Of a stretch of DNA of 52,820 nucleotides, positions 1 to 9,309 are shown one piece after another; positions within the stretch are counted from its first letter, which is position 1; each line of letters opens with the position of its first letter. Source of the stretch: Bacteroidota bacterium. GTDB taxonomy: Bacteria > Bacteroidota > Bacteroidia > NS11-12g > UBA9320. The position numbers were made by a program, and so were the translations under genes. Location: contig JAIBDD010000019.1 in assembly GCA_024679565.1 (NCBI GenBank), positions 1 through 52,820 of the forward strand, in the 5' to 3' direction. Under the pieces are notes generated by a model. That model did no database searches, was not told the DNA's origin, and saw nothing but the letters and a program-made list of their open reading frames with translations.

Positions 1-718
1 CCGCATCAGCACCATAACCATTAGATATGGCTTCAACGACTTTTATTATGTCTTCATTCTTAGGGTTTAGCGTCGCTTCTGCGCCTAATGACTTTGCGAT
101 TTCGAGTCTATGATCGTCAAGGTCAATAACGATGGTTCTGACACCTGATGCTTGTAACATTTGCTGGGCAATTAACCCGAGTATCCCAGCTCCCTGAACC
201 ACACAGATTTCACCTAGATTTAAGTCTACTCGTCTAACGCCATGCATGGCAATACCCCCAAGAGTTACAGTTGATGCCAGTTTAAAATCTAAACCCTTGG
301 GCATTGGCATAACTAAATTTTCAGGAACATCCACAAATTCAGCATGATTGGCAATGCCAGCCCCTGCTGCTGCAACATGATCTCCAATCGAATACTCTTT
401 GACTCCGTCTCCAACTGCAATCACAATACCCGAAATAGAATATCCGGTTGGCTTTCCACCTTCTAGAGTACCTCTAATTCTAGCAATGGTTTTCATGATG
501 CCATTTTCTTTCGCAAAATTTAATGCGTTTCGAACTTCGGCCGGTTGCTCCAGGGCTCTTTTGATAAGCGGTTTCCCAGTTTCGGATACGTTACTCATTT
601 CTGTGCCAGCGGAAATACAGCTGTTAACAACTTTTATGAGTAAACCACCACTTGATACGTTTGGAGCAGGAACTGATTCAGATAAAACTTTGCCTTTTTT
701 TACGACAGCTTGGAGCAC
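1..718 (-). CDS. Zinc-type alcohol dehydrogenase-like oxidoreductase, C-terminus cut by window edge
   Basis: Translating the complement gives a medium-chain dehydrogenase N-terminus: a GroES-like segment with LIKVVNSCISAGTEMSNV, then the Rossmann start VVQGAGILGLIAQQ and an acidic strand end VIDLDD. The SAGTE segment resembles the first half of the two-domain oxidoreductases in which a zinc-type dehydrogenase is joined to a Gfo/Idh/MocA domain, often found with polysaccharide biosynthesis genes (family knowledge). The second half would lie left of the window and cannot be seen. No ATG fits the frame near the expected start; GTG at 718 or TTG at 739 are the candidates. It is divergent from adk. 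NAD(P)-dependent oxidation of an unknown alcohol or sugar is inferred. Confidence 0.75.
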   Translation of the reverse strand, partial: MLQAVVKKGKVLSESVPAPNVSSGGLLIKVVNSCISAGTEMSNVSETGKPLIKRALEQPAEVRNALNFAKENGIMKTIARIRGTLEGGKPTGYSISGIVIAVGDGVKEYSIGDHVAAAGAGIANHAEFVDVPENLVMPMPKGLDFKLASTVTLGGIAMHGVRRVDLNLGEICVVQGAGILGLIAQQMLQASGVRTIVIDLDDHRLEIAKSLGAEATLNPKNEDIIKVVEAISNGYGADA

Positions 719-830
719 AATAGATATTCTTTTCTTCAAAGGAAAACATAGAATCACCGTTAGCCAAATACTTGGGCAATTATTGGTTCATTTTTGTCTT
801 GCAGAACTAAGCTTAAGTCTGATATTGCGC

Positions 831-838
831 TAAATTTG
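831..838 (+). promoter_or_regulatory. TAnnTTTG -7 element upstream of adk
   Basis: TAAATTTG matches the Bacteroidota -7 consensus exactly and lies 21 nt before the adk start codon. No TTG occurs at the expected 19-21 nt upstream, so only half the promoter is supported. Confidence 0.45.
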
Positions 839-859
839 CGGACTTAACACGAGCATAAT

Positions 860-1438
860 ATGTTTAACATAATAATATTCGGACCTCCAGGAGCAGGCAA
901 AGGCACACAAAGTGCTATGTTACTTGAAAAGTACAACCTAGTTCACCTAAGTACCGGTGATGTTTTTAGATCTAACATTAAAGGCGAAACAGAACTCGGA
1001 ATTCTTGCTAAATCTTTTATCGATAAAGGTGAATTGGTGCCTGACGAGGTAACTATCGCTATGGTAGAAGATTTTTTGAAAACCACGAAAGAATCAAACG
1101 GTTTCATATTTGATGGCTTCCCTAGAACGATATCTCAAGGTGAGGCATTGTCTAAAATATTAATGCAGCTAGACACCAATATTCATGCGGTTTTAGCCTT
1201 AGAGGTTGAAGAAAACGAACTTGTTTCAAGATTACTTGAAAGAGGCAAAGTTTCTGGAAGAACTGACGATCAGAGTGAAGATAAAATTCGCAACAGATTT
1301 GCAGAATACAACAACAAAACGGAGCCACTCCTAGAATTTTATGCGGCCAAAAACGTCCTTCATAGAATTAATGGTTTAGGTGAAATTGATGATATCTTCA
1401 ATTCACTTTGCACCGCGGTAGACTCTGTACGTAGCTAA
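860..1438 (+). CDS. adk: Adenylate kinase
   Basis: Catalyses ATP + AMP to 2 ADP in the cytoplasm, keeping adenylate pools balanced. The P-loop GPPGAGKGT is at residues 8-16, the AMP-binding STGDVFR at 31-37 and the DGFPRT motif at 85-90. The LID (about residues 125-140) is short and lacks the four zinc-binding cysteines, so this is the short non-zinc form; 192 residues fits that class. obg follows 16 bp downstream in the same direction, so the two are probably cotranscribed. A -7 element sits just upstream. Assignment is secure. Confidence 0.97.
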   Translation: MFNIIIFGPPGAGKGTQSAMLLEKYNLVHLSTGDVFRSNIKGETELGILAKSFIDKGELVPDEVTIAMVEDFLKTTKESNGFIFDGFPRTISQGEALSKILMQLDTNIHAVLALEVEENELVSRLLERGKVSGRTDDQSEDKIRNRFAEYNNKTEPLLEFYAAKNVLHRINGLGEIDDIFNSLCTAVDSVRS

Positions 1439-1454
1439 AAATCACTGACAATAC

Positions 1455-2444
1455 ATGGCCAATCCAAATTTCATTGATTATGTGAAAATTAACTGCCGCT
1501 CTGGAAGCGGGGGAAGCGGAAGCTGGTCGTTATTTCGAGATAAATTTAACAGTAAAGGTGGACCAGATGGTGGCGATGGTGGTCCAGGTGGTTCTGTAGT
1601 ATTGAGAGGTAATGCACAACTTTGGACTTTACTTCACCTGAAGTATAAAAAACACATTATCTGTGACGACGGCACAAATGGTGGTAAGGGTCGAAAAACG
1701 GGAAAAACAGGAGCAAACCAAATTATTGATGTGCCACTAGGTACAGTCGCTAAAGATCCTGAAACGGGTGAGGTCCTTTTTGAAATCACTAAAGACAATC
1801 AGACAGAAATATTGCTCAAAGGTGGGCGTGGAGGTTTAGGGAATTGGAATTTTAAATCCTCCGTAAACCAAACACCTCGTTATGCCCAGCCAGGAGAGGA
1901 TGGCCTTGATGAGTGGAAAGTACTTGAATTAAAAGTACTTGCAGACGTAGGTTTAGTTGGCTTTCCGAATGCGGGTAAATCAACTTTGCTTTCAGTAGTT
2001 TCGGCTGCTAAACCAGAAATTGCAGATTATCCATTTACAACACTAGTGCCTAATTTAGGCATTGTGAAATATCATGACTATCAGTCGTTTGTTATGGCTG
2101 ATATTCCTGGAATAATAGAGGGGGCAAGCGAAGGTAAGGGCTTAGGACACAGGTTTTTACGTCATATCGAGCGCAATTCCATTTTACTGTTTATGGTTCC
2201 AGCCGACAGCGATGATATCGTAAAAGAATATGAGGTATTGTTGGCGGAGCTCAAGCAATACAATCCCGAAATGTTATTCAAAGACCGTGTGCTGGCGATA
2301 AGTAAATCGGACATGTTGGACGAGGAATTAACCGAAGAAATTCAAGCAACACTGCCGCAAGATTTGAAAACAATATTTATTTCCTCTGTGACCGGGTACA
2401 ACATACCCCAACTCAAGGATCAACTTTGGAAAATGTTACACTAA
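1455..2444 (+). CDS. obg: Obg-family ribosome-associated GTPase
   Basis: Essential GTPase linked to 50S subunit maturation and stress signalling (family knowledge). Residues 1-158 form the glycine-rich Obg fold ([12 protein letters not shown] about 35-46, KGGRGGLGN further on). The G domain follows: G1 GFPNAGKST at 169-177, G3 DIPGIIEG, and a G4 written SKSD where many homologues have NKxD. The C-terminal extension of some Obg proteins is absent; the protein stops at 329 residues. It is downstream of adk, and its stop codon overlaps the convergent ferredoxin gene by 4 bp. Confidence 0.95.
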   Translation: MANPNFIDYVKINCRSGSGGSGSWSLFRDKFNSKGGPDGGDGGPGGSVVLRGNAQLWTLLHLKYKKHIICDDGTNGGKGRKTGKTGANQIIDVPLGTVAKDPETGEVLFEITKDNQTEILLKGGRGGLGNWNFKSSVNQTPRYAQPGEDGLDEWKVLELKVLADVGLVGFPNAGKSTLLSVVSAAKPEIADYPFTTLVPNLGIVKYHDYQSFVMADIPGIIEGASEGKGLGHRFLRHIERNSILLFMVPADSDDIVKEYEVLLAELKQYNPEMLFKDRVLAISKSDMLDEELTEEIQATLPQDLKTIFISSVTGYNIPQLKDQLWKMLH

Positions 2445-2779
2445 TCTTCTGGATTAGATAAAGGAGCCATCGACAACTCTAACCCGTCAATTTCAGCTGA
2501 CACTGGAATCTGGCAACTTAACCGACTGCCTTCTACCTCCAAAACAAACGCTTCATCAAGCATGTCTTCCTCAGACTCACTCATTTCGGGTAGTTCGTGG
2601 TCACTTTTGATAATGACGTTGCAGGTGGCACACATGGCCATACCACCACAGGTTGCCTTAACAGGCAGGTTGTTAGCTTTTATAGCCTCCATCACGTTTA
2701 AACCCATGTCGGTTGGGGCTTGAATCTCATGACGGTCACCATGAAGATCAGTGACGTATATAGTTATGATATCGTCCAT
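2441..2779 (-). CDS. Adrenodoxin-type [2Fe-2S] ferredoxin
   Basis: A small electron carrier of 112 residues. The cluster ligands are visible as C-x5-C-x2-C in [11 protein letters not shown] plus a fourth Cys in the later SRLSCQIPV segment, the spacing of vertebrate-type/adrenodoxin-like ferredoxins. I chose ATG at 2779 because it overlaps the TGA of the upstream reductase by one base; an in-frame TTG at 2782 would add one residue. It follows the reductase gene directly, which suggests the reductase charges it. Possible clients are a P450 (one lies 17 kb away) or Fe-S/desaturase chemistry; which one is unknown. Confidence 0.92.
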   Translation of the reverse strand: MDDIITIYVTDLHGDRHEIQAPTDMGLNVMEAIKANNLPVKATCGGMAMCATCNVIIKSDHELPEMSESEEDMLDEAFVLEVEGSRLSCQIPVSAEIDGLELSMAPLSNPED

Positions 2780-3789
2780 CAATTAAATGCGTTTACTCCA
2801 CTAACGGTGGTGTACTTTAAGACTAAATTTTTCTCAGGATGGATACGTCTATACGCTGACTGCACCATAATAGTGGCTTCATGAAATCCGCAGAGAATCA
2901 AACGCAGTTTCCCTTCGTAGTCATTGATGTCGCCTATGGCATATATTCCTGGAACACTAGTACTATAATCAACCGTGTTTACCGGAATGGATTCTTTATT
3001 TAAGTTTAATCCCCATTCTTTTAATGGGCCTAGTTTTGGTGATAGGCCAAACAATGGTATGAAGTAATCAACGTCTTTTATAACCGATGTCTCCTCTAAT
3101 TTCTTAAAAATGTGTACGCTTTCTAAATCAGAGCCACCACCTAATTCAGTGATTTCTGCATTGGTGATTAAATCAATTTTTCCAGCTTGAGACAGCATCT
3201 CCACCTTTTCTACACTATCTAATGCTCCTCTAAACTTGGAACGACGATGTACAAGCGTAACACTTTTTGCCACGTCGGCTAAAAATATCGACCAATCTAA
3301 AGCCGAATCACCTCCACCAGCAATCACTACATTCTTATCGCGGAATTTTTCTGGGTCTTTGATAATATAGTCAACCCCGTGATCTTCATATTTTTCCAGA
3401 TTTGTCAGTTCTGGTTTTCGAGGTTCAAAACAACCTAAACCGCCAGCAATCGCAACCACGGGGGCCTTATGCTGCGTTCCTCTATTGGTGGTAACAATAA
3501 ACTGGTTGTCTTCCGTTTTTTCAATTTGCTCAGCGCGTTCACCAAGTGTGAAGCCTGGCTTAAACGGCTCGCCTTGTTTGATTAGATTATCGACCAACTC
3601 TCCTGCAAGAATCGACGGGAAACCCGGTACATCGTATATCGGTTTTTTGGGATAAATTTCCGCCAATTGTCCTCCAGGTTGAGCCAGAGAATCAATTAAA
3701 TGACAACGCAGTTTAATTAACCCTGCTTCAAACACTGTGAAAAGGCCACATGGGCCAGCACCAATTATAATTATATCCGTTTCAATCAT
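2779..3789 (-). CDS. Ferredoxin-NADP+ reductase, thioredoxin-reductase-like type
   Basis: FAD-dependent transfer of electrons between NADPH and ferredoxin. At 336 residues it has the N-terminal FAD dinucleotide motif GAGPCGL (10-16), a central NADPH-binding motif IAGGGDSALDW, and the C-terminal FAD motif YAIGDINDYEG. The CxxC redox motif of true thioredoxin reductases is absent, which fits the YumC-type ferredoxin reductases. The ferredoxin gene overlaps its stop codon by one base, strongly supporting a reductase/ferredoxin pair. A TATTTTTG element lies 21 nt upstream of the start. Confidence 0.9.
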   Translation of the reverse strand: MIETDIIIIGAGPCGLFTVFEAGLIKLRCHLIDSLAQPGGQLAEIYPKKPIYDVPGFPSILAGELVDNLIKQGEPFKPGFTLGERAEQIEKTEDNQFIVTTNRGTQHKAPVVAIAGGLGCFEPRKPELTNLEKYEDHGVDYIIKDPEKFRDKNVVIAGGGDSALDWSIFLADVAKSVTLVHRRSKFRGALDSVEKVEMLSQAGKIDLITNAEITELGGGSDLESVHIFKKLEETSVIKDVDYFIPLFGLSPKLGPLKEWGLNLNKESIPVNTVDYSTSVPGIYAIGDINDYEGKLRLILCGFHEATIMVQSAYRRIHPEKNLVLKYTTVSGVNAFN

Positions 3790-3809
3790 TTCTTTCTCGA
3801 AATCGCCTG

Positions 3810-3817
3810 CAAAAATA
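3810..3817 (-). promoter_or_regulatory. TAnnTTTG -7 element upstream of the ferredoxin reductase
   Basis: On the minus strand this reads TATTTTTG, an exact consensus match, 20 nt before the reductase ATG. No clear TTG at -33. It would let the reductase/ferredoxin pair be transcribed apart from the pheT-rny cluster. Confidence 0.4.
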
Positions 3818-3877
3818 ACATTTCAAATTACTGATAGTTTTGATTCGTAACTTTTATACTTATGCGTACCATCATCC

Positions 3878-4624
3878 TCAATTAAGCAAAGGGTAATTCA
3901 ATTTTGCATAACCACGAGAACAACTATTGAAATGCCACCATTCAGAAGTAATAGTAGAAAATCCAGCTGAGGTCATTACTTGACGTAACAGTCTTCTGTT
4001 GGACAGTTGTTTTTTGCTAATAACGCCTGTCTGCATCAGTAATTGCTCGTACTTGGGTTGTGCCAACGAGTCAAATTGGTCGAAGATTGTCCCCATGTCA
4101 AGTTCAATGCCGTTGATGTCGACCAGTGTAACGTCAACCGCACAACCGTAGTTATGTAATGAGTGGTTCTTAGGGTTGCTCACAAAGCGACCTTTTTGGT
4201 TTGCAGGGACGTTTAATGCATCCCACATCTTTTGTTGCAATGAAACTGGTCGAGCGGCGTCCCATATTTTTATATTCACTCCCGTTTGTAATTGACGTAG
4301 GTGATGCTGGGCTAATGCCAGCTTTTTTGCAGTAAACTCTTCTAGATAGGCTTTTTCGAATTTCCCATAGACGTCTTGCTGAAGAAAGTTGTCTGTTGTG
4401 CTGTATTTTAGGTCTACAACGATATCTGAATTAAGCCATTGTACATTAATCAAATTAGCCTCCTGCATTTGCAACTCTAGCGTGCTAAGCACGACTGAAT
4501 CTTTATTAGGTAAAGGTTCAATGACAGCAATAAGTGAGGGTGCTTCAGTAGACTTAACTTCAGATTGGGGCGTAGATGTGCATCTAGATAATAATAAGCA
4601 GAGTACAATGGTCAACAAACGCAT
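3878..4624 (-). CDS. VanX-like D-alanyl-D-alanine dipeptidase, putative lipoprotein
   Basis: Peptidase family M15D zinc enzyme that hydrolyses D-Ala-D-Ala or related dipeptides. The zinc-site motif SLHNYGCAVDV (S-x-H-x6-D, about residue 156) and the SEWWHFN motif (catalytic Glu and third ligand His, about 226-230) are intact. The N-terminus is hydrophobic (residues 3-14) and is followed by Cys15, suggesting a lipoprotein, but the residue before Cys is Arg, unlike the usual Gly/Ala/Ser. Length 248 fits family plus signal. It lies 13 bp after rny and is the last gene of the cluster. A role in peptidoglycan turnover is more likely than vancomycin resistance, since no vanA/vanH is nearby. Confidence 0.88.
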   Translation of the reverse strand: MRLLTIVLCLLLSRCTSTPQSEVKSTEAPSLIAVIEPLPNKDSVVLSTLELQMQEANLINVQWLNSDIVVDLKYSTTDNFLQQDVYGKFEKAYLEEFTAKKLALAQHHLRQLQTGVNIKIWDAARPVSLQQKMWDALNVPANQKGRFVSNPKNHSLHNYGCAVDVTLVDINGIELDMGTIFDQFDSLAQPKYEQLLMQTGVISKKQLSNRRLLRQVMTSAGFSTITSEWWHFNSCSRGYAKLNYPLLN

Positions 4625-4637
4625 TGCAAGCTGTGGT

Positions 4638-6179
4638 CTATTTTGCGAAATTAACGGCCCGTCTTTCTCGAATAACGGTCACTTTGATTTGGCCAGGATA
4701 GATCATTTCTTTCATAATCTTTTGGCTAATATCAAAAGAGAGTAGATCGGCTTGCTTGTCTTGCAATACGTCACTGTCTACAATAACCCGTAGCTCGCGG
4801 CCAGCTTGTATCGCAAATGCTTTTTCGACACCGTCAAAGCCTAAGGCAAGTTTTTCCAAATCTTGAAGACGTTTGATGTACGCTTCACCATCTTCTCTTC
4901 TGGCACCCGGTCTCGACCCACTTATTGCATCACACGCTTGTACTATTGGTGATATCAAATTGGTCATTTCGATTTCGTCGTGGTGAGCTCCGATGGCATT
5001 ACAAACCTCAGGACTTTCGCCATATTTTTCAGCCCATTTCATACCTAGAAGTGCGTGAGGAGTCTCAGCATCTTCATCAGGCACCTTACCAATATCATGC
5101 AACAACCCTGCACGTTTGGCCATTTTCGGATCAAGGCCAAATTCGGCAGCCATGATGGCACACATGTTGGCTACTTCACGACTGTGTTGCAATAAGTTTT
5201 GTCCGTAACTAGATCTGTAACGCATTCTTCCAACGATACGAATCAGTTCAGGATGTAAACCGTTAATGCCTAAGTCGATTACAGCGCGTTCGCCATGTTC
5301 GATTATTTCGTTATCTACATCTTTTTTGGTTTTTTGAACCACCTCTTCAATTCTTGCTGGGTGAATTCTTCCATCTGTAACCAATCTGTGTAGTGATAAC
5401 CTTGCAATTTCTCGTCTTACTGGGTCAAATCCTGATAGGATGATTGCTTCTGGCGTATCGTCAACGATAATTTCGATGCCGGTTGCAGCTTCTAACGCTC
5501 TAATGTTTCTACCTTCTCTACCAATTATTCTACCTTTTATGTCGTCGTTGTCGATGTTAAACACCGTAACGGTATTTTCAATAGCCTGTTCAGCGGCTGT
5601 TCGCTGAATCGTTTGGAGAATCATCCGCTTGGCTTCTTTGTTTGCTTTAAGCTTAGCCTCTTCAACGATTAATTTTATTTTGGATATAGCGTCTGTTTTG
5701 GCTTCGTCAACAAGTGCTTCAACAAGATCTTTTTTGGCTTCATCAGCGGTTAAGCCTGCTATTTTTTCAAGTTGTTTTACTTGGTTGCCGTGCGCTTTCT
5801 CAATCTCCGTTTTTTTGATATTTACAATTTCGAGTTGCTGAGATAAGTTTTTCTTAATGGACTCAACTTCTTTAAATTTATGCTCTTGGTTTTGGATTTT
5901 GTCACTTAAGCTTTGGTCCTTTTTTCTAAGGTCATCTTCCTTGCGCGAAATAGAGCTTTCTCTCTGTTGAGTTTCCTTTTGGTGCTCTTGTTTAAGCTTT
6001 AAAAATTTTTCCTTTGCTTCTAGCTCTCGAGATTTTTTATACTGATTCGCTTTTTGTTCAGCTTCCTTTATAATTTGGGTAGCCTTAGAATTTGACTTGT
6101 TGTTTAGCACCAAAAATGCTATCCCACCTCCAGCAATAATTCCAGCGAGTAATCCAATTAGTAGTGTTGTAATGTCCAT
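4638..6179 (-). CDS. rny: Ribonuclease Y
   Basis: Membrane-anchored endoribonuclease that starts mRNA decay. It has an N-terminal membrane helix with glycine-rich [16 protein letters not shown] (about 9-25), a long charged coiled coil (about 30-190), a KH RNA-binding domain with [15 protein letters not shown] (about 215-230), and an HD phosphohydrolase domain with [17 protein letters not shown] (about 357-375). The 513 residues match full-length family members. It lies downstream of zapA on the same strand with a 33 bp gap. With pnp elsewhere in the window, both main decay activities are present. Confidence 0.97.
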   Translation of the reverse strand: MDITTLLIGLLAGIIAGGGIAFLVLNNKSNSKATQIIKEAEQKANQYKKSRELEAKEKFLKLKQEHQKETQQRESSISRKEDDLRKKDQSLSDKIQNQEHKFKEVESIKKNLSQQLEIVNIKKTEIEKAHGNQVKQLEKIAGLTADEAKKDLVEALVDEAKTDAISKIKLIVEEAKLKANKEAKRMILQTIQRTAAEQAIENTVTVFNIDNDDIKGRIIGREGRNIRALEAATGIEIIVDDTPEAIILSGFDPVRREIARLSLHRLVTDGRIHPARIEEVVQKTKKDVDNEIIEHGERAVIDLGINGLHPELIRIVGRMRYRSSYGQNLLQHSREVANMCAIMAAEFGLDPKMAKRAGLLHDIGKVPDEDAETPHALLGMKWAEKYGESPEVCNAIGAHHDEIEMTNLISPIVQACDAISGSRPGARREDGEAYIKRLQDLEKLALGFDGVEKAFAIQAGRELRVIVDSDVLQDKQADLLSFDISQKIMKEMIYPGQIKVTVIRERRAVNFAK

Positions 6180-6212
6180 TGTACGTTGTTGTTTTAATTA
6201 AACAATTGTGAG

Positions 6213-6512
6213 TCAACGTATTGCATCATTTATAAGTGTTTGGAAGTACGAAATTTTTCTATCTAAAAGGTGCTTGTCAGAAGATTGCTCCAATTGATAT
6301 CCAGCTACCTCTGTGGCAAATTCTAAGGCTGCCATGGCAAGTGAATCTTGTTTATCTTTTACCGAGAAGTTTTCTTGGTAAAATTTCGATTTTTCATTTA
6401 TCAATTTTGCTGCCTTTCGAACGGATTCTTCTTCAGCAGCATTTATTTTAAGCGGATATTGTCTATCTCCTATTGTAACCTTTATCGATATTTCATTTTG
6501 CGCACTATCCAA
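6213..6512 (-). CDS. zapA: Cell division protein ZapA
   Basis: A 99-residue FtsZ-ring-associated protein. The N-terminal strand pattern ISIKVTIGDRQYPLKI followed by EEESVRKAAKLINEK is typical of ZapA, with a helical C-terminus for dimerisation. The start is TTG at 6512: it lies 2 nt after the stop of the preceding coiled-coil gene and there is no other Met before about residue 60, so a non-ATG start is required. It sits between a small coiled-coil gene and rny in a tightly packed cluster. Confidence 0.88.
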   Translation of the reverse strand: MDSAQNEISIKVTIGDRQYPLKINAAEEESVRKAAKLINEKSKFYQENFSVKDKQDSLAMAALEFATEVAGYQLEQSSDKHLLDRKISYFQTLINDAIR

Positions 6513-6514
6513 TT

Positions 6515-6805
6515 TTAATCACTTAAAAGTGCAATACATCGATCTATCTCTTTAATATAGTTATCAATTTGTTGTTTTAACTCTTCTTGATCACCCATCG
6601 ATTGAGACATTGTCTCGGCAAGTTTAACGTTTTTATTATTCTCCTCTAAATCTTTTATGAGGTTTTTTTGGGTCGTAAGTTGAGTTTCTAATGACTCGTT
6701 TTTATTCGCTAAGTCTTGATTTTCAGTCTTTAATTCGCCTAAACGATTAAGCATTTCTTTTAGACTTACTTCAAAATTCCACAGTTTTTGCTCAGCGTCA
6801 GTCAT
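6515..6805 (-). CDS. Small coiled-coil protein between pheT and zapA
   Basis: A 96-residue, almost wholly helical protein with heptad-like Leu/Asn/Glu spacing from about residue 10 to 90 (KEMLNRLGELKTENQDLANK and so on). No catalytic motif. Its start codon follows the pheT stop directly and zapA begins 2 nt after its own stop, so all three are translated together. Position and structure suggest a ZapB-like division partner of ZapA, but this rests on context only; I cannot assign a named family. Confidence 0.75.
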   Translation of the reverse strand: MTDAEQKLWNFEVSLKEMLNRLGELKTENQDLANKNESLETQLTTQKNLIKDLEENNKNVKLAETMSQSMGDQEELKQQIDNYIKEIDRCIALLSD

Positions 6806-9142
6806 TTATTTTCTGATTAGTGCTTGTACATCTTTTTCGAGGCGAGACATCACCTTGCTCATAATTTTTTCTATGCGTTCGTCGGTCATTGTTTGTTTCG
6901 CATCATACAATTCTATTGATATCGCATACGATTTCTTATCTGCATTAATGTTCTTGCCCTCATAAACATCAAACAAAGTTAAATTCTTGAAAAACGCCCC
7001 GGTACATTCTTTAACAATTCGTTCAACCAAATTGTACGCCACGTCTTTGTCTAATACTACACTCAAATCTCGAGAAACAACGGGATACACAGGTATGTCT
7101 TCTAATTTAAACTTAACATTCTGCATGCGTTGGCACAAAGAATCCCAGTTAACTATGGCATAATGTACGTCTTGCTTTAATCCATATTCTTTTTTCAAGG
7201 TTGGGCTCAATGTATGCAGACTAACATCCTTAAGAAACTTCTTAAACGGTAAACCTAAAATGTCAGACATCGATTCGAACAATCCTTTTAAGTAAAAGTA
7301 GTCTCCTTTCTGAGCTTTTGTTGCCCAGTTATTATCAGATGTATGGCCAGAAGCAGCTACGATTATCTGATTTGTCTCGTCATATGTGCTATCTAGTTTC
7401 TGATAGGTCTTGCCGAATTCAAAAAATAAAAGGTCTTTGTTTTTACGGTTTAAGTTGAACGCTATAGAACTCATCATGCCATCTAGCATATCTGTCCGCA
7501 TTACTGATTGGTCAATACTTAGCGGATTCAAAAGTGCTACAGGTTGTACATCTGTTCTGTCGTTTGGCTTGGTTTGACTATTACTCATTGTCTCAAAAAA
7601 GCCCTTGGAGACAAGAAATTCTGACACCTTATCGCGTAATTGAGTTGGGTTAAATTTTGTGGAAATGCTTGGCGTCATCGACAACCTTTTTGGGATGTCG
7701 ACTTGATTAAATCCATAGATTCTTAGAACTTCTTCAGCAATATCCACTGGTCTTAATACATCACTACGATACGGAGCCACACTTACGGTAATGTCATTGT
7801 TGTCGGTTTTTATAACATCAATCTCTAACCTTCTCAAGATATCTGAAATGGCGTCATTGGACAGTGATATTCCGCAAAAACTATTTAACCATGTGGTGTT
7901 AAATGTAATCTCGTTGTGTGGAATTTTATTTGGGTAGTTGTCAATGATTTTAGAAGCTTCTTTAGCATTTGCAACTTCTTTTAATATGTCTACAACGCGT
8001 TTCAATGCATAAATGGTAATGTTTGGATCGCAACCTCTTTCATAGCGAAAGGATGCATCCGTATTAAGACCATGTTGCTTTGCAGCTTTTCGTATTACTG
8101 CAGGTTCAAAATATGCACTTTCAATAAAGACAGCTGTGGTGCTTGCTGTAACACCAGAATCCAATCCCCCAAAAACACCAGCCATTGCCAATGCTTTCTT
8201 TTCGTCTGCTATTAGCAATTCGTGGCCAATCAAATCTCGCTTGATATCATCAAGAGTGGTGATCTGTTCATCATTTTTAGCCCTTCTTATATGAATATTG
8301 CCATTGATTTTTTTGGCATCAAACGCGTGAATGGGTTGTCCTAGTTCATGTAAAACGAAGTTGGTTGTGTCAACCACATTATTGATAGGGTTGATGTCTA
8401 TAGAAAGCAATCGCTCCTTTAACCATTTTGGACTTTCGGTAACGTGAATGTTGTTCAGTAATATGCCGCTGTACCTTGGGCAATCTTTATCGTCTTCAAT
8501 AACAACGTTAATAGGGCAATCAACCTCGCACTGGATGTCGTCAACTTTAGGAAGGGCAATCGAAGCATCTGTCATCGCCTGAATGTCTCTAGCCGTTCCT
8601 AGGTGTGAAGCAGCATCCCCTCGATTGGGTGTTAATCCAATTTCAATTTGATAATCTTCGTTAAGGTCAAACAAATCTCGGGCGGATGTCCCAACTTTTG
8701 CTTGGCTGTCTAACAAGAGTATTCCGTCGTGATTACTTCCTAAGCCAATTTCATCCTCAGCACACAACATGCCTTCAGAAACGTGGCCTCTGATTTTGGC
8801 TTTTTTTATCTTGAAATTTTCTCCTTGAGCTGGATAAATCGTTGTTCCAACTGGGGCCACCACTACTTTTTGACCTACGGCTACATTGGGGGCACCGCAT
8901 ACAATTGGTAGTGCATTGCCTGTGCCAACATCGACAGTTGTGACTTTTAAATTGTCTGTGTTTTCTGCTGGTTGACAGGTTAAAACCTCGCCTACGATCA
9001 AGCCTGCTAAACCGCCTTTAATTGATTCAATTTTGTGCAATTTTTCAACTTCTAGTCCAGTGTCGGTAAGCAATTTGCTCAAGTCTTCTGGGGAATCCTT
9101 AAATGGGATTAGGCTTTTTAACCAATTATAAGAAACAATCAT
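6806..9142 (-). CDS. pheT: Phenylalanine--tRNA ligase beta subunit
   Basis: Beta subunit of the alpha2-beta2 PheRS; charges tRNA-Phe and edits Tyr-tRNA-Phe. Domains in order: start MIVSYNWLKSLI; EMAP-like tRNA-binding domain (about 40-155) with VCGAPNV; B3/B4 editing domain (about 210-380) with RYERGCDPN near its end; B5 domain; and the C-terminal FDX-ACB anticodon-binding domain (about 685-778) with PVVSRDLSVVLD. The 778 residues are standard. pheS is not in the window, as is common when the subunits are encoded apart. It leads the minus-strand cluster. Confidence 0.97.
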   Translation of the reverse strand: MIVSYNWLKSLIPFKDSPEDLSKLLTDTGLEVEKLHKIESIKGGLAGLIVGEVLTCQPAENTDNLKVTTVDVGTGNALPIVCGAPNVAVGQKVVVAPVGTTIYPAQGENFKIKKAKIRGHVSEGMLCAEDEIGLGSNHDGILLLDSQAKVGTSARDLFDLNEDYQIEIGLTPNRGDAASHLGTARDIQAMTDASIALPKVDDIQCEVDCPINVVIEDDKDCPRYSGILLNNIHVTESPKWLKERLLSIDINPINNVVDTTNFVLHELGQPIHAFDAKKINGNIHIRRAKNDEQITTLDDIKRDLIGHELLIADEKKALAMAGVFGGLDSGVTASTTAVFIESAYFEPAVIRKAAKQHGLNTDASFRYERGCDPNITIYALKRVVDILKEVANAKEASKIIDNYPNKIPHNEITFNTTWLNSFCGISLSNDAISDILRRLEIDVIKTDNNDITVSVAPYRSDVLRPVDIAEEVLRIYGFNQVDIPKRLSMTPSISTKFNPTQLRDKVSEFLVSKGFFETMSNSQTKPNDRTDVQPVALLNPLSIDQSVMRTDMLDGMMSSIAFNLNRKNKDLLFFEFGKTYQKLDSTYDETNQIIVAASGHTSDNNWATKAQKGDYFYLKGLFESMSDILGLPFKKFLKDVSLHTLSPTLKKEYGLKQDVHYAIVNWDSLCQRMQNVKFKLEDIPVYPVVSRDLSVVLDKDVAYNLVERIVKECTGAFFKNLTLFDVYEGKNINADKKSYAISIELYDAKQTMTDERIEKIMSKVMSRLEKDVQALIRK

Positions 9143-9266
9143 TCTGCGTCTACTCTTTCTGTATTTATGTTACCTGACGAATAAGCCACGAAATTAAGAA
9201 TATTATGGTTACGCCTTCCCTTGATATATAAACATCTTTGGTGACAATTAATGGCTATTTAAAACG

Positions 9267-9298
9267 TTGGGTAGGTATTGTTTAGCCCATTATATTTG
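9267..9298 (+). promoter_or_regulatory. Bacteroidota-type promoter for the vWA-like gene
   Basis: TTG at 9267-9269, then a 21 nt spacer and TATATTTG at 9291-9298, matching the TTG/TAnnTTTG consensus. The start codon is only 11 nt beyond, giving a very short leader. Confidence 0.6.
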
Positions 9299-9309
9299 CC
9301 GCCTCGAGT

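Noticed and set aside
399-833. 144-codon plus-strand frame at the left edge
   Set aside because: Antisense to the clear dehydrogenase coding frame, and has no recognisable protein features.
3878-4624. Vancomycin-resistance locus
   Set aside because: Only a VanX-like peptidase is present; no D-lactate dehydrogenase, variant ligase or two-component regulators.
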